This document shows positions 1-7,746 of a stretch of DNA of 64,000 nt, one piece after another; position 1 is the first letter of the stretch, and each line of letters opens with the position of its first letter. The notes under the pieces are model-generated. The model did no database searches and was not told the origin of the DNA. It saw only the letters and a list, made by a program, of their open reading frames with translations. This stretch comes from Neobacillus novalis NBRC 102450 (GTDB taxonomy: Bacteria; Bacillota; Bacilli; Bacillales; Cytobacillaceae), in assembly GCF_001591805.1 (NCBI RefSeq), contig NZ_BCVP01000004.1:124001-188000 (forward strand), written 5' to 3'. The translations under genes and the position numbers were made by a program.

Positions 1-43
1 AGAATTAAGAATCAGACCATAAAATCGAAAAATAATTATTTCT

Positions 44-77
44 TAAGCCTCCGTCCGTATCTAGGAACGGGGGCTTA
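44..77 (-). terminator. hairpin terminator of the small zinc-ribbon gene
   Basis: An 11-bp stem with one G-T pair (arms 44-54 and 67-77) overlaps the stop codon of the minus-strand gene. It is followed on the minus strand by a weak A/T-rich tail, so termination strength is uncertain. Confidence 0.5.
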
Positions 78-317
78 TTCTTTTATTAGTATGATTTCAT
101 CATGAAGGCAGGATGGGCAATGATATAAATGCGGACATTTATGTCCTGAATTTGTGTCATGATAGCCATCCTCCATTTTCATTAAATCAATTTCCATATA
201 TGGACTGTAACCATCATAAAAATCCATAATCCGGCCGCTTTCCAGCATAGGTTCACCACAATCGGTACACATTAAATAGACGTCGCGGAAACCGTTGCAG
301 ACTGGGCATACTGTCAT
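75..317 (-). CDS. small Cys-rich (zinc-ribbon-like) conserved hypothetical protein
   Basis: This 80-residue protein carries several CxxC-type pairs: CPVC near the N terminus, CTDC about residues 17-20, and CPSC near the C terminus with His residues just before it. They suggest one or two bound zinc ions. The ORF also opens at a GTG at 326, but the SD-like AAAGGG abuts that codon. The ATG at 317 has an 8-nt spacing and is the better start. It stands alone, divergent from the downstream SASP gene, and ends in a hairpin. I do not recognise a named family; a structural zinc protein is inference. Confidence 0.7.
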   Translation of the reverse strand: MTVCPVCNGFRDVYLMCTDCGEPMLESGRIMDFYDGYSPYMEIDLMKMEDGYHDTNSGHKCPHLYHCPSCLHDEIILIKE

Positions 318-405
318 ACACTTCACCCTTTTGATTGTAAGTTAACTTTAGTTTATGTTAGATTATCTGTCCTATGTAATGGAATAAATTACTAATCAAT
401 ATTTC

Positions 406-434
406 GAATAAGTCTTCAAGAATTAATCATAATA
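406..434 (+). promoter_or_regulatory. candidate sigma-G promoter of the SASP gene
   Basis: GAATA (406-410), a 17-nt spacer and CATAATA (428-434) fit the published sigma-G pattern GHATR-N17/18-CATNHTA at every defined position. The downstream gene is a SASP, the classical sigma-G target. The predicted transcript start near 441 leaves a leader of about 175 nt. Confidence 0.6.
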
Positions 435-440
435 AAGATT

Positions 441-615
441 ACAAAGCAACATTTACACCGATGGATGAAACCAACCAGGGTAATAACCGGTGCAACTCCG
501 GGTCATCCAACCATTTACTAAAAGGAACAATAATAATATGGGTTAGGCCCTAGGCGGCACTTATGGTTCAATTCCATACTGACCCCAAACTTATTAAGAG
601 GAGTGTTATTCATCT
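441..615 (+). other. long, possibly structured 5' leader of the SASP gene
   Basis: Between the predicted sigma-G start and the ATG lie complementary arms GGATGA (463-468) and TCATCC (503-508) enclosing a CCGG/CCGG mini-stem (487-490 with 498-501), then a second short hairpin ATGG/CCAT (about 562-577). The ribosome binding site AAGAGGAG follows. I do not recognise a known riboswitch class. Confidence 0.35.
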
Positions 616-819
616 ATGGCTAGTAACAACAACTCTAATCAACTAGTAGTACCAGGCGTTCAACAGGCACTTGATCAAATGAAGTATGAAATTGCTTCAG
701 AATTTGGCGTAAACCTTGGTGCAGATACGACTTCTCGTGCCAATGGTTCTGTCGGAGGAGAAATTACAAAGCGTCTTGTACAAATGGCTGAATCCCAACT
801 TGGCGGGTTCAAACACTAA
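616..819 (+). CDS. alpha/beta-type small acid-soluble spore protein
   Basis: This 67-residue protein is a typical alpha/beta SASP. Such proteins coat forespore DNA, convert it toward an A-like form and protect it from UV and heat. They are degraded by the Gpr protease at germination. The Gpr cleavage context [10 protein letters not shown] lies at residues 23-32, and the two conserved segments ([31 protein letters not shown]) are intact. The start is preceded by AAGAGGAG. A sigma-G-type promoter lies far upstream and a strong terminator follows. The exact paralogue cannot be told from this sequence alone. Confidence 0.95.
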   Translation: MASNNNSNQLVVPGVQQALDQMKYEIASEFGVNLGADTTSRANGSVGGEITKRLVQMAESQLGGFKH

Positions 820-862
820 TTTTTAGTAAACCCATTTATACAACAAATAAATAATATGGCTT

Positions 863-890
863 AGCCCCCTCCAACACTGGAGGGGGCTTT
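863..890 (+). terminator. SASP gene terminator
   Basis: A perfect 11-bp GC-rich stem (863-873 with 878-888) around an ACAC loop lies just after the SASP stop and is followed by a short T tract. It also separates this gene from the convergent fumC. Confidence 0.85.
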
Positions 891-903
891 CATGTTCAGT
901 GTT

Positions 904-2283
904 TTAAACCATATTTTCAGGTTTAATCCATTGGTCAAATTGATCCGCCGAGACATAACCGGTTTTAATTGCCGCTTCTTTTAATGTGCTATTTTCTTTA
1001 AAAGCCAATTTGGCTATTTGTGCCGCTTTTTCATAGCCTATATGGGGGTTTAATGCTGTCACCAGCATCAAAGACTGTTTCACATGTTCCTTAATTATTT
1101 TTTCGTTAGCTTCAAGTCCCAGGGCACAATTTTTGTTAAATGACCGCAATCCATCAGAAAGAAGCCTTATGGATTGGATCAAGTTATTAATAATCACTGG
1201 TTTAAATACATTTAATTCAAAATTCCCTTGGCTTGCCGCGAAGCCAATTGTCATGTCATTACCAAAGACTTGGCACACCACCATCGTTAACGCTTCACAT
1301 TGCGTTGGATTTACTTTTCCAGGCATGATTGAACTACCGGGCTCATTGGCTGGAATGCTTAGCTCACCAATCCCGCTGCGCGGCCCGCTTGCAAGCCAAC
1401 GAACATCATTGGCAATTTTCATTAAATCTGCTGCTAGTGCTTTGATGGAACCATGGACATAGACAATTTCATCATGACTTGTTAAGGAGTGAAATTTATT
1501 TTCTGAAGATCGGAATGGATGTCCTGTCAGCGTTGAAAGCTGCGCCGAAACCTTTTCTCCAAACTGAGGGTCAGCATTGATTCCTGTACCGACAGCCGTC
1601 CCTCCTATTGCCAAATCCAGCAGATAACCGCTAGCTTCCATAATCATTCTTTCGTTCTTTTCCAACATTGCCCGCCAGCCGCTTATTTCTTGTCCGAGAG
1701 TTAATGGCGTAGCATCCTGCAAATGCGTTCTTCCTATTTTTACAATGTCAGAAAAGGACTTTTCTTTTTCAAGGAGTGTCTGTTTTAGCTCTTGAATAGC
1801 TGGAAGCAGTGATTCCATTACTTTTATATAGGCAGCAATATGCATGGCTGTTGGAAAGGTATCATTGGAGCTTTGCGACATATTGACATCATCATTAGGA
1901 TGGATATTTTCTGTACTGCCTTGTTCCTTCAACCATTCGTTTGCCCGGTTGGCTATCACCTCATTGACGTTCATATTGGACTGCGTGCCGCTGCCGGTTT
2001 GCCAGACAACTAATGGAAAATGTTCATCGAAGTCTCCCTTCAATATTTCATCGGATACTTTTTTTATTGCCTCCATTTTTAATTCACTTAGCTTCCCTAA
2101 TTGTTGATTGACGATTGCAGCTGATTTTTTAATTAAAGTTAATCCATAAATAAGTTCTAAAGGCATTTTTTCGGTGCCAATATTAAAATTTTCCTTGCTC
2201 CGCTGTGTTTGCGCTCCCCAATATTTATTTGCCGGTACACGCACCTCACCAAGCGTATCCTTTTCGATTCTAAAATTCTCCAT
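904..2283 (-). CDS. fumC: class II fumarate hydratase
   Basis: This 459-residue enzyme hydrates fumarate to L-malate in the TCA cycle and acts in the cytosol as an iron-free homotetramer. It matches B. subtilis CitG/FumC along its whole length (462 residues there). The aspartase/fumarase signature [13 protein letters not shown] is intact, as are the [13 protein letters not shown] and [12 protein letters not shown] segments that form the active site. An upstream ATG (2289) sits 1 nt from the GAGGTGG ribosome binding site. The ATG at 2283 has about 7 nt spacing and is preferred. The gene is monocistronic. Confidence 0.96.
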   Translation of the reverse strand: MENFRIEKDTLGEVRVPANKYWGAQTQRSKENFNIGTEKMPLELIYGLTLIKKSAAIVNQQLGKLSELKMEAIKKVSDEILKGDFDEHFPLVVWQTGSGTQSNMNVNEVIANRANEWLKEQGSTENIHPNDDVNMSQSSNDTFPTAMHIAAYIKVMESLLPAIQELKQTLLEKEKSFSDIVKIGRTHLQDATPLTLGQEISGWRAMLEKNERMIMEASGYLLDLAIGGTAVGTGINADPQFGEKVSAQLSTLTGHPFRSSENKFHSLTSHDEIVYVHGSIKALAADLMKIANDVRWLASGPRSGIGELSIPANEPGSSIMPGKVNPTQCEALTMVVCQVFGNDMTIGFAASQGNFELNVFKPVIINNLIQSIRLLSDGLRSFNKNCALGLEANEKIIKEHVKQSLMLVTALNPHIGYEKAAQIAKLAFKENSTLKEAAIKTGYVSADQFDQWIKPENMV

Positions 2284-2353
2284 GTACATTCCACCTCACT
2301 AATTCGCGCTACTTCAATATATATACCCATTTCTAACCATTTTATTAAAAAAA

Positions 2354-2373
2354 CTGCAGACATTTGTCTGCAG
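2354..2373 (-). terminator. terminator of the 27-residue peptide gene
   Basis: A perfect 7-bp stem CTGCAGA/TCTGCAG is followed on the minus strand by TTTTTTT. It sits directly after the stop of the tiny ORF at 2375-2458, which supports that ORF being a real transcription unit. Confidence 0.8.
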
Positions 2374-2374
2374 C

Positions 2375-2458
2375 CTATGCTTTATAAATTGTATATCCGA
2401 TATAATAAGAAAGGATTAAAAAACTACCGATTAACAGTACTATTGAATACTCACCCAT
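2375..2458 (-). CDS. 27-residue single-span membrane peptide
   Basis: A 27-codon ORF starts with MGEY, runs through one hydrophobic helix (about residues 5-24) and ends TIYKA. A GGGGTGGG Shine-Dalgarno-like stretch lies 6 nt before the ATG, and an in-frame ATG two codons upstream (2464) is an alternative start. A rho-independent terminator abuts the stop. I do not recognise the family. Small single-span peptides of this kind often bind larger membrane complexes, but no partner is indicated here. Confidence 0.55.
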   Translation of the reverse strand: MGEYSIVLLIGSFLILSYYIGYTIYKA

Positions 2459-2572
2459 ATCCATCCCACCCCATTTTGAATTGTTTTTACTTAAACATTT
2501 TTAAGGTATCATAATGGGCAGGGCTAACAAGTGATAGAAATTACACTTTAGTGACCAAGGAGTGAATTTTTT

Positions 2573-3193
2573 GTGAACATTTGCCTTTTTGGGGCAACTG
2601 GAAGAGTTGGTTCAGTTATTTTGGAAAATGCTTTAAGCAATCACCATTCTGTCCAAGCCTTAGTGCGAGACGCGAAAAAAATGAACCAAAAGGCTGCATG
2701 CCTTACCGTTAGAGAAGGTAATGTCTTACAGGAAGAGGATATTATCCATTCAATCACGGGGGCTGATGCGGTCATCAGTGCCTTAAATACAGACGGCAGC
2801 TCAACTCTTTCAGAATCCATGCCCTTCATCATCAAACATATGAAAAAGCATAAAATTAACCGGATTATTACAATTGGTACAGCAGGTATCCTGCAAGCAC
2901 GTTCCGCTCCCTATTTATACCGATTCCAATCGTCAGAGTCTAGACGAAAGAGTACCAAGGATGCCGAGGAACATTTAAAGGCCTTTTTATTATTAAAGGA
3001 CTCCGGGCTAGATTGGACAATTGTCTGTCCAACCTATTTACCAGTGGGTGAAAGAATTGGGACCTATCGATATGAAAAGGACTTTCTCCCTGAAAATCCT
3101 TCCTCCATCTCGATTTTTGACACCGGAGATTTCGCCTACAGGCAGCTATTTTCAGATGAATTTATCCGTTCAAGAGTAGGCCTTACTTATTGA
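2573..3193 (+). CDS. NAD(P)H-binding Rossmann-fold protein (YwnB/NmrA-like)
   Basis: The 206-residue protein opens with the dinucleotide-binding motif GATGRVG (residues 8-14) and belongs to the atypical short-chain dehydrogenase group that includes B. subtilis YwnB and the NAD(P)-binding NmrA-like proteins. The segment ITIGTAG and the later DWTIVCPTYLP fit that fold, but no catalytic YxxxK is obvious. A redox-sensing or flavin/NADPH reductase-like role is inference. It starts at GTG, 10 nt after AAGGAG. Confidence 0.85.
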   Translation: MNICLFGATGRVGSVILENALSNHHSVQALVRDAKKMNQKAACLTVREGNVLQEEDIIHSITGADAVISALNTDGSSTLSESMPFIIKHMKKHKINRIITIGTAGILQARSAPYLYRFQSSESRRKSTKDAEEHLKAFLLLKDSGLDWTIVCPTYLPVGERIGTYRYEKDFLPENPSSISIFDTGDFAYRQLFSDEFIRSRVGLTY

Positions 3194-3226
3194 AAAAATA
3201 GGGACTGACCATGATGGCCGGTCCCT
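3193..3226 (-). terminator. terminator of the sigY-like operon
   Basis: A roughly 10-bp stem (3201-3210 with 3216-3225, with one wobble pair and one mismatch) is followed on the minus strand by ATTTTTTC. It lies 17 nt after the YbjQ-family gene. Confidence 0.75.
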
Positions 3227-3243
3227 ACTCATTAATCCTATAA

Positions 3244-3561
3244 TTATTCCGCCCGAACTGCGGTCCCGTAGGCGATAATTTCTGACGCCCCCTGCATAAC
3301 GGAACTGGATTGTAATCGCATCCCGATGATAGCATTTGCTCCTAATTCCCTCGCTTCATCCACCATTCTGTCGATGGCTTTTTTTCTCGCTTCATTTAAC
3401 ATATCCGTATATTCCTTAATCTCACCGCCGACAATCGTCTTCAAACCGGCTAATAGATCTTTACCAATATGTTTGGATTGGACCGTACTCCCCTTAACAA
3501 AGCCGACAAAATCCTTGATTTCCTTACCAGGAATGCAATCAGTGGTCACGATTATCATCAT
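3244..3561 (-). CDS. YbjQ/UPF0145 family protein
   Basis: This 105-residue cytosolic protein belongs to the YbjQ family (UPF0145), small proteins that assemble into pentamer-like rings and have no established function. The family marks are present: the IIVTTDCIPGKEI start, a central GGEIKEYTDMLNEARKKAIDR helix and the ELGANAIIG segment. It is the last gene of the ECF sigma operon and overlaps the preceding gene by about 23 nt. A longer reading from TTG 3600 is less likely because family members begin at this MIIVTT. Confidence 0.85.
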   Translation of the reverse strand: MMIIVTTDCIPGKEIKDFVGFVKGSTVQSKHIGKDLLAGLKTIVGGEIKEYTDMLNEARKKAIDRMVDEARELGANAIIGMRLQSSSVMQGASEIIAYGTAVRAE

Positions 3562-3766
3562 TTGAATACCCCACTTTTTTATGAAAAATTTTCCTAACAA
3601 AAATTAGGTAAAATAGCGTTGGCATTGGTGCCTGGATTAGTCCGGCAATCCCCCAAAACCAATAGTTATGACTACGTTTCCGTGCATCCAAAAATAAAAA
3701 GATACTCTGCGTGAATAAAATGGCAGCAACAACGATGATTAATGTTAATGAATAATCGCCATTCAT
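3539..3766 (-). CDS. yxlD: YxlD-like small membrane protein of the sigma-Y module
   Basis: This 75-residue protein has two hydrophobic helices (about residues 7-24 and 35-60) joined by an FLDARKRSHNYWFWG loop. That loop is typical of the PLD-nuclease N-terminal-like membrane proteins YxlD and YxlE. In B. subtilis YxlC and YxlD act together to restrain sigma-Y. Its start overlaps the yxlC-like stop as ATGA, so the two are translationally coupled. The assignment rests on gene order and this loop. Confidence 0.7.
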   Translation of the reverse strand: MNGDYSLTLIIVVAAILFTQSIFLFLDARKRSHNYWFWGIAGLIQAPMPTLFYLIFVRKIFHKKVGYSNDDNRDH

Positions 3767-4110
3767 CCATTACTCACCTTCTTTAATAAACTTACACTTG
3801 TATATAACACAATAAAGATGGTGGTAACTAATTGCAGAAAAATAAACAAGACTGGCATTTGAAATAAGGATACAATAATTCCTGTTAAAATAATAAAGGC
3901 GATGATTAAAAATAAAGCTAAATCCCTGATGAGCTTTTTTCGTATTTGCTGCTTCTCTGCTGCCACCCTTTGTTCAAACCATGAAAGGTCTGGAGAATAA
4001 ACAGGGAATTGATCTATATGATGTAACCCCTCTTGCAGTTCGTGAATAGCAGCTGAGTCCTGTTTATCTAGTTGTTCGTTGCCCAGTATGATGACTTTCT
4101 GTTTCTTCAC
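3763..4110 (-). CDS. yxlC: YxlC-like negative regulator of the ECF sigma factor
   Basis: The 115-residue protein has a soluble N-terminal half with a DLSWFEQRV segment and two membrane helices in the C-terminal half (about residues 65-84 and 88-108). This is the arrangement of B. subtilis YxlC (DUF5345), a membrane-bound anti-sigma partner of sigma-Y. It follows the sigma gene with a 47-nt overlap if it starts at the GTG at 4110. That start has only a weak ribosome binding site, so the true N terminus is uncertain. Confidence 0.7.
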   Translation of the reverse strand: MKKQKVIILGNEQLDKQDSAAIHELQEGLHHIDQFPVYSPDLSWFEQRVAAEKQQIRKKLIRDLALFLIIAFIILTGIIVSLFQMPVLFIFLQLVTTIFIVLYTSVSLLKKVSNG

Positions 4111-4621
4111 TTACTTTCAGCTCCCTTCTTATTGACTTTATTCCATTATGCACCCTTGATTTAACTGTTCCCGGAGATATTTTCATCCAATCGCCAATTT
4201 CTTCGTAGGAATATCCGTAATAGTGCTTCAAAATGATCGGAATCCTGACATCCTCCGGTAATCGCGCCAGTGCCTCTAACGCATCATTCCATTCTTCATT
4301 TCTACTTTCGAAACTCCACTTCAATTTGCGGTAGACTTCCTCTTGTACCTGCCAATTTTTCTCTCGCATTTTCTTTCTACATTGGTCAATGTATGTATTT
4401 GTCGCAATCGAAACCAGCCAGGTGGAAAATTTACTTTGACCATTATAAAGATGAAACTTTTGTATACATTTCGCCATCGTTTCCTGTGCCAATTCTTCAG
4501 CTGTATCAGGATTCATTGTTATTTTCATTAAATATTTTACAAGAAATGGATAATTTTCTTTAAACAACATGGCGAATGCTAAATGGTCCCCTTCTTTTGC
4601 ATTTTTTATCAATGCATCCAT
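4064..4621 (-). CDS. sigY: ECF RNA polymerase sigma factor, sigma-Y-like
   Basis: This 185-residue ECF factor has sigma region 2 (about residues 15-80, with the ENYPFLVKYLMKITMN and AEELAQETM helices) and region 4 (about 115-170, with ILKHYYGYSYEEIGDWM and GTVKSRVHNGIK as the -35-reading helix-turn-helix). The C-terminal tail reads toward the overlapping YxlC-like gene. The preferred ATG at 4621 has AGAGAGGA about 10 nt upstream; an ATG at 4651 is possible. The downstream YxlC/YxlD-like genes support sigma-Y identity. The YxlF/YxlG ABC-transporter genes of B. subtilis are missing. Confidence 0.85.
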   Translation of the reverse strand: MDALIKNAKEGDHLAFAMLFKENYPFLVKYLMKITMNPDTAEELAQETMAKCIQKFHLYNGQSKFSTWLVSIATNTYIDQCRKKMREKNWQVQEEVYRKLKWSFESRNEEWNDALEALARLPEDVRIPIILKHYYGYSYEEIGDWMKISPGTVKSRVHNGIKSIRRELKVSEETESHHTGQRTTR

Positions 4622-4675
4622 TCGGCAATAATCCTCTCTTTCCCCCATCATCCCTATTTGTGTCTTTATTAATTA

Positions 4676-4700
4676 GACGATCAACTCAGTATTTTGTTCA
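4676..4700 (-). promoter_or_regulatory. candidate autoregulated ECF promoter of the sigY-like operon
   Basis: Read on the minus strand, TGAAC (4696-4700) is separated by 16 nt from CGTC (4676-4679). This matches the TGAAC-N16-CGTC arrangement used by Bacillus ECF sigma factors on their own promoters. The start codon lies about 55 nt further on. Confidence 0.65.
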
Positions 4701-4758
4701 CCTTAAATAAATTTTACCTGCAAATCTCAGTTTGTTTATATATATTGTTGATTAAGAA

Positions 4759-4782
4759 AAGGCACGAATTTCTTCGTACCTT
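4759..4782 (-). terminator. terminator of the penicillin-binding protein gene
   Basis: Ten-base arms AAGGCACGAA and TTCGTACCTT pair with one mismatch around a 4-nt loop, followed on the minus strand by TTTTCTT. Confidence 0.65.
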
Positions 4783-4788
4783 CCTAAA

Positions 4789-6867
4789 TTAATGCCCTTT
4801 TCCTTTATCCTTACCTTTGCCTTTGCCTTTTCCCTTACCTTTGTCCTTCTCCTTCTTATCCCACTTATCCTTTTGTTTATTCCATTTTTCTTCCCATTTT
4901 TGCACTTCATTATTGAATTTCTTTTGAAAATTATCAAGATTCTTTTCTTCTTCTTCCTTTTTCCGCTTTTCAATCAACGAGGAAATGTGCGGCACATTAA
5001 AGCTTTCGTTTGGATAGCCTTTTAGTGCTTCCTTCATCACTTCATTGAAGATTACAGCAGAACCTGTTCCGCTTGTTGGGGTGATATAGTGGTCGGCATC
5101 GGTTTTATCATAACCAACCCAGATGGCACCCACTAGCTGTGGCGTATAACCAACAAACCATTGATCCTTCAGCCCATTGATTCCTTTAATCGGAACCTGG
5201 GTGGATCCTGTTTTACCAGCCGTTTCCCGGCCGGGGATTTGTGCTGCCTTTCCGGTTCCTAGTTCGATAACACCAAGGAGCATCGTTGTCATATTATCGG
5301 TAACAGCTTTTGTTGTTACACGCTCATTTTTCCCTTTCCACTCAGCGACCACATTACCTTTTGCATCGATGATTTTATTGATCACATGTGCTTCCTCTCG
5401 CACGCCGTTATTAGGAAATACAGAAAAGGCTTCTGCCATCTCGATTGGCGATACGCCTTGATGCAGGCCTCCGAGGGCGATTGATAAATTACGGTCAGCC
5501 TTATCCAAGGTAATGCCGAAGCGGTTAATCGCATCTAAACCCTTTTCGATTCCCAGTTCATTTAACAGCCAGACAGCCGAGACGTTTTTTGATTCCTTTA
5601 CCGCCTCATACATCGGTACTTCGCCTTCGTATCGATGATCATAATTACTAGGTTCATAAGTGCCGAACTTCATCTGTTCGTCCTTTAACATGTCCGTGAT
5701 TTTCCAGCCTTCTTCAAGTGCCGGGGTATAAACTACCAATGGCTTAAAGGAAGAGCCTGGTTGTGCTTTTAACTGCGAGGCGCGGTTATAGCCTCTAAAC
5801 GCATGATCTCCTCTGCCGCCGACAAGAGCCCTGATCCCGCCTGATTTCGGGTCTACTAAGACGCCGCCGCTTTGGACAAGCCTGTCCTTTCCTTTTGGAA
5901 ATAAGGCGGCATTTTGATACGTGTTTTCCATCGCCGCTTGCATCGCAGGATCAAGCTCGGTATAAATCTGATACCCGCCTGTCAACAATTCATCTTGAGT
6001 GAAGCCGTACTGTTTTATCGCCTCATCCAAAACCTGGTCAACATAATAAGGAAATTTCCCACGGAACGGGTCGCCGCCCTTGTCATCGAGAACAACCTTT
6101 TCATGCGTTGCCTTTTCAGCCTGCTGTTTTGTGATATAGCCTTTCTCCTGCATTTTTGCGAGCACAAGATTTCGCCTTTCGGTTGCTTTTTCCATATTTT
6201 CGTATGGATTTAAGGCAGAGGGAGCATTTATTAGTCCCGCGAGTAAGGCGGATTCGCTAATTGAAAGGTCCTTAACCTCTTTTGCAAAATATTTACTGGC
6301 TGCTTGTTTAATTCCATAAGCACCGTTGCCAAAATATATCTGGTTTAAATACATCTGCAGGATTTCCTGTTTCGTATATTCCCGTTCAACCGCCAATGCT
6401 AAAAATACTTCCTCCATCTTTCTTTTCACTGTTTTTTCAGAAGTGAGAATCGTATTTTTCGTTAATTGCTGTGTGATGGTACTGCCGCCCTCGACCATCG
6501 CGCCAGCTTTTAAGTCACGGAAAAGAGCCCTGGACGTACCTATTAAATCTACACCGCTATGTTGATAAAAACGGTGGTCCTCAATGGAAATAATTGCATT
6601 TTTCATGGAATCCGGGACTTCCGTGATTAGAACTCCTTCATTTTTATTGGCCGAAACCTTGCTAGCCACTTTCCCATTAATATCATAAAAAACCGTTGGC
6701 TGTGGAAGTTCATTTTTCAGTTCTGATATGTCAGCATCCTTGGAAAAATAAAAAAGCAGTCCAAAAAAACCTAGAATCATAATCAAGGCAACCAACACGA
6801 TTAGTTGGAGCAAATGCCACTTTTTCCAGTTCTTAAAAATGCCACGTAACCTTTCTGTAAATACCAA
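4789..6867 (-). CDS. class A penicillin-binding protein (PBP1A family)
   Basis: The 692-residue bifunctional enzyme polymerises and cross-links peptidoglycan outside the membrane. One N-terminal anchor (about residues 20-41) precedes the GT51 glycosyltransferase domain, with the catalytic EDHRFYQHSG at 96-105 and GGSTITQQL at 127-135. The transpeptidase domain follows, with SxxK in GSSFKPL (about 370), SxN in SKN (about 430) and KTG in GKTGSTQ (about 555). The tail is highly charged: a KKEEEEKN helix, a K/W/D/E-rich stretch, and a final run of KGKGKG. The start is TTG with AAAGGA about 10 nt upstream. Which B. subtilis PBP is the orthologue is unclear. Confidence 0.93.
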   Translation of the reverse strand: MVFTERLRGIFKNWKKWHLLQLIVLVALIMILGFFGLLFYFSKDADISELKNELPQPTVFYDINGKVASKVSANKNEGVLITEVPDSMKNAIISIEDHRFYQHSGVDLIGTSRALFRDLKAGAMVEGGSTITQQLTKNTILTSEKTVKRKMEEVFLALAVEREYTKQEILQMYLNQIYFGNGAYGIKQAASKYFAKEVKDLSISESALLAGLINAPSALNPYENMEKATERRNLVLAKMQEKGYITKQQAEKATHEKVVLDDKGGDPFRGKFPYYVDQVLDEAIKQYGFTQDELLTGGYQIYTELDPAMQAAMENTYQNAALFPKGKDRLVQSGGVLVDPKSGGIRALVGGRGDHAFRGYNRASQLKAQPGSSFKPLVVYTPALEEGWKITDMLKDEQMKFGTYEPSNYDHRYEGEVPMYEAVKESKNVSAVWLLNELGIEKGLDAINRFGITLDKADRNLSIALGGLHQGVSPIEMAEAFSVFPNNGVREEAHVINKIIDAKGNVVAEWKGKNERVTTKAVTDNMTTMLLGVIELGTGKAAQIPGRETAGKTGSTQVPIKGINGLKDQWFVGYTPQLVGAIWVGYDKTDADHYITPTSGTGSAVIFNEVMKEALKGYPNESFNVPHISSLIEKRKKEEEEKNLDNFQKKFNNEVQKWEEKWNKQKDKWDKKEKDKGKGKGKGKGKDKGKGH

Positions 6868-6962
6868 TTTGATGACATCCTTTGTCTGTAATCTCTATAA
6901 CAGGTATACTTTTCGATGAATGTGTCGATTTTATGACTGTTTACCGGTAGATAATCGATTAA

Positions 6963-6992
6963 CAAAAAAAGACAGGTACGCAACCCGTCTTT
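6963..6992 (-). terminator. terminator of the XRE regulator gene
   Basis: The stem AAAGACAGGT/ACCCGTCTTT (one mismatch) is followed on the minus strand by a T run, directly after the stop codon. Confidence 0.8.
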
Positions 6993-6995
6993 TCA

Positions 6996-7451
6996 TTATT
7001 CACTTTTGGTTAACTCTTTAAAGCGCTGCTTTGTCATTTTTTCATCGAAACTGCTGTAGATTCGATAATTCGCCGCGTCCAATATCCGAAAATGTTTGCT
7101 GAGAATATTTTGCTGAAGAATAAATCCGTTTTTCTTTGAAATCGCTTTCCACCATAAGCGGCCGCCCATTGTTTTCATTCTGCGATAATCAATACCTTCC
7201 CTGGCAACCGTCTCCAATACTTCCAAGGGCTCGTTCCCAAATAAAAATTGAACTGTTTCTGTTTCACGAAAAAGTGCGCAAATAGCAACAACGGTAGACC
7301 AATTGGCTAGAACTCTTCCCTTCTCAATTTGCACAAGCGTTTTCTTTGAGACACCAATAATATCTGCCATTTTATCCTGCGTATAACCTGCTTCAGTCCG
7401 GATTAATCGAAGCTTTTCAGAAACCTGCATGATAATTTCTTCCCTGGTCAC
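6996..7451 (-). CDS. XRE-family helix-turn-helix transcriptional regulator
   Basis: The 151-residue protein has an N-terminal lambda-repressor-like HTH at about residues 9-62 (LRLIRTEAGYTQDKMADIIG and VSKKTLVQIEKGRV). The C-terminal part, with a GGRLWWKAISKKNGFILQQN segment, is of unknown role. An ATG at 7475 opens the frame, but GAAGGAAGGG lies inside that extension, 6 nt before GTG 7451, which is therefore preferred. It is monocistronic, so its targets cannot be read from neighbours. Confidence 0.8.
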   Translation of the reverse strand: MTREEIIMQVSEKLRLIRTEAGYTQDKMADIIGVSKKTLVQIEKGRVLANWSTVVAICALFRETETVQFLFGNEPLEVLETVAREGIDYRRMKTMGGRLWWKAISKKNGFILQQNILSKHFRILDAANYRIYSSFDEKMTKQRFKELTKSE

Positions 7452-7528
7452 ATTTAGCCCTTCCTTCAATAGCATCTAGTGTAATTTTACACAATTTCCA
7501 TTCATCATTCAAATCATTCGATTAAAAA

Positions 7529-7556
7529 AACTGCTATCGACTTAAGATAGCAGTTT
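7529..7556. terminator. bidirectional terminator at the end of the feo operon
   Basis: A perfect 10-bp stem (7529-7538 with 7546-7555) is flanked by A7 on the left and T6 on the right, so it can act on both strands. The feo operon ends just to its right. Confidence 0.85.
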
Positions 7557-7568
7557 TTTCCAAGGCTT

Positions 7569-7724
7569 TTATTTCACTTTTGGCGGAATACCGCACTGGC
7601 TTGAGCATGAATTTTTCAACTCACAGGCGGCACATTTTCCTTTTTTCGATTTATTTATGAATTTCACAAAATGCCAAATCGCATATCCAAAGATAGCTGC
7701 ACCTATCAAAACACTGGCAATCAT
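7569..7724 (-). CDS. FeoB-associated Cys-rich membrane protein
   Basis: The 51-residue protein has one N-terminal membrane helix (about residues 3-20) and a cytosolic tail with CAAC, C and CSSQC cysteines. It fits the FeoB-associated Cys-rich family often encoded next to feoB, where it is presumed to bind iron or assist FeoB. AGAGGTGG lies 5 nt before ATG 7724. It follows feoB by 22 nt. Confidence 0.88.
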   Translation of the reverse strand: MIASVLIGAAIFGYAIWHFVKFINKSKKGKCAACELKNSCSSQCGIPPKVK

Positions 7725-7746
7725 TTGCTCCACCTCTTTTTTTAGA

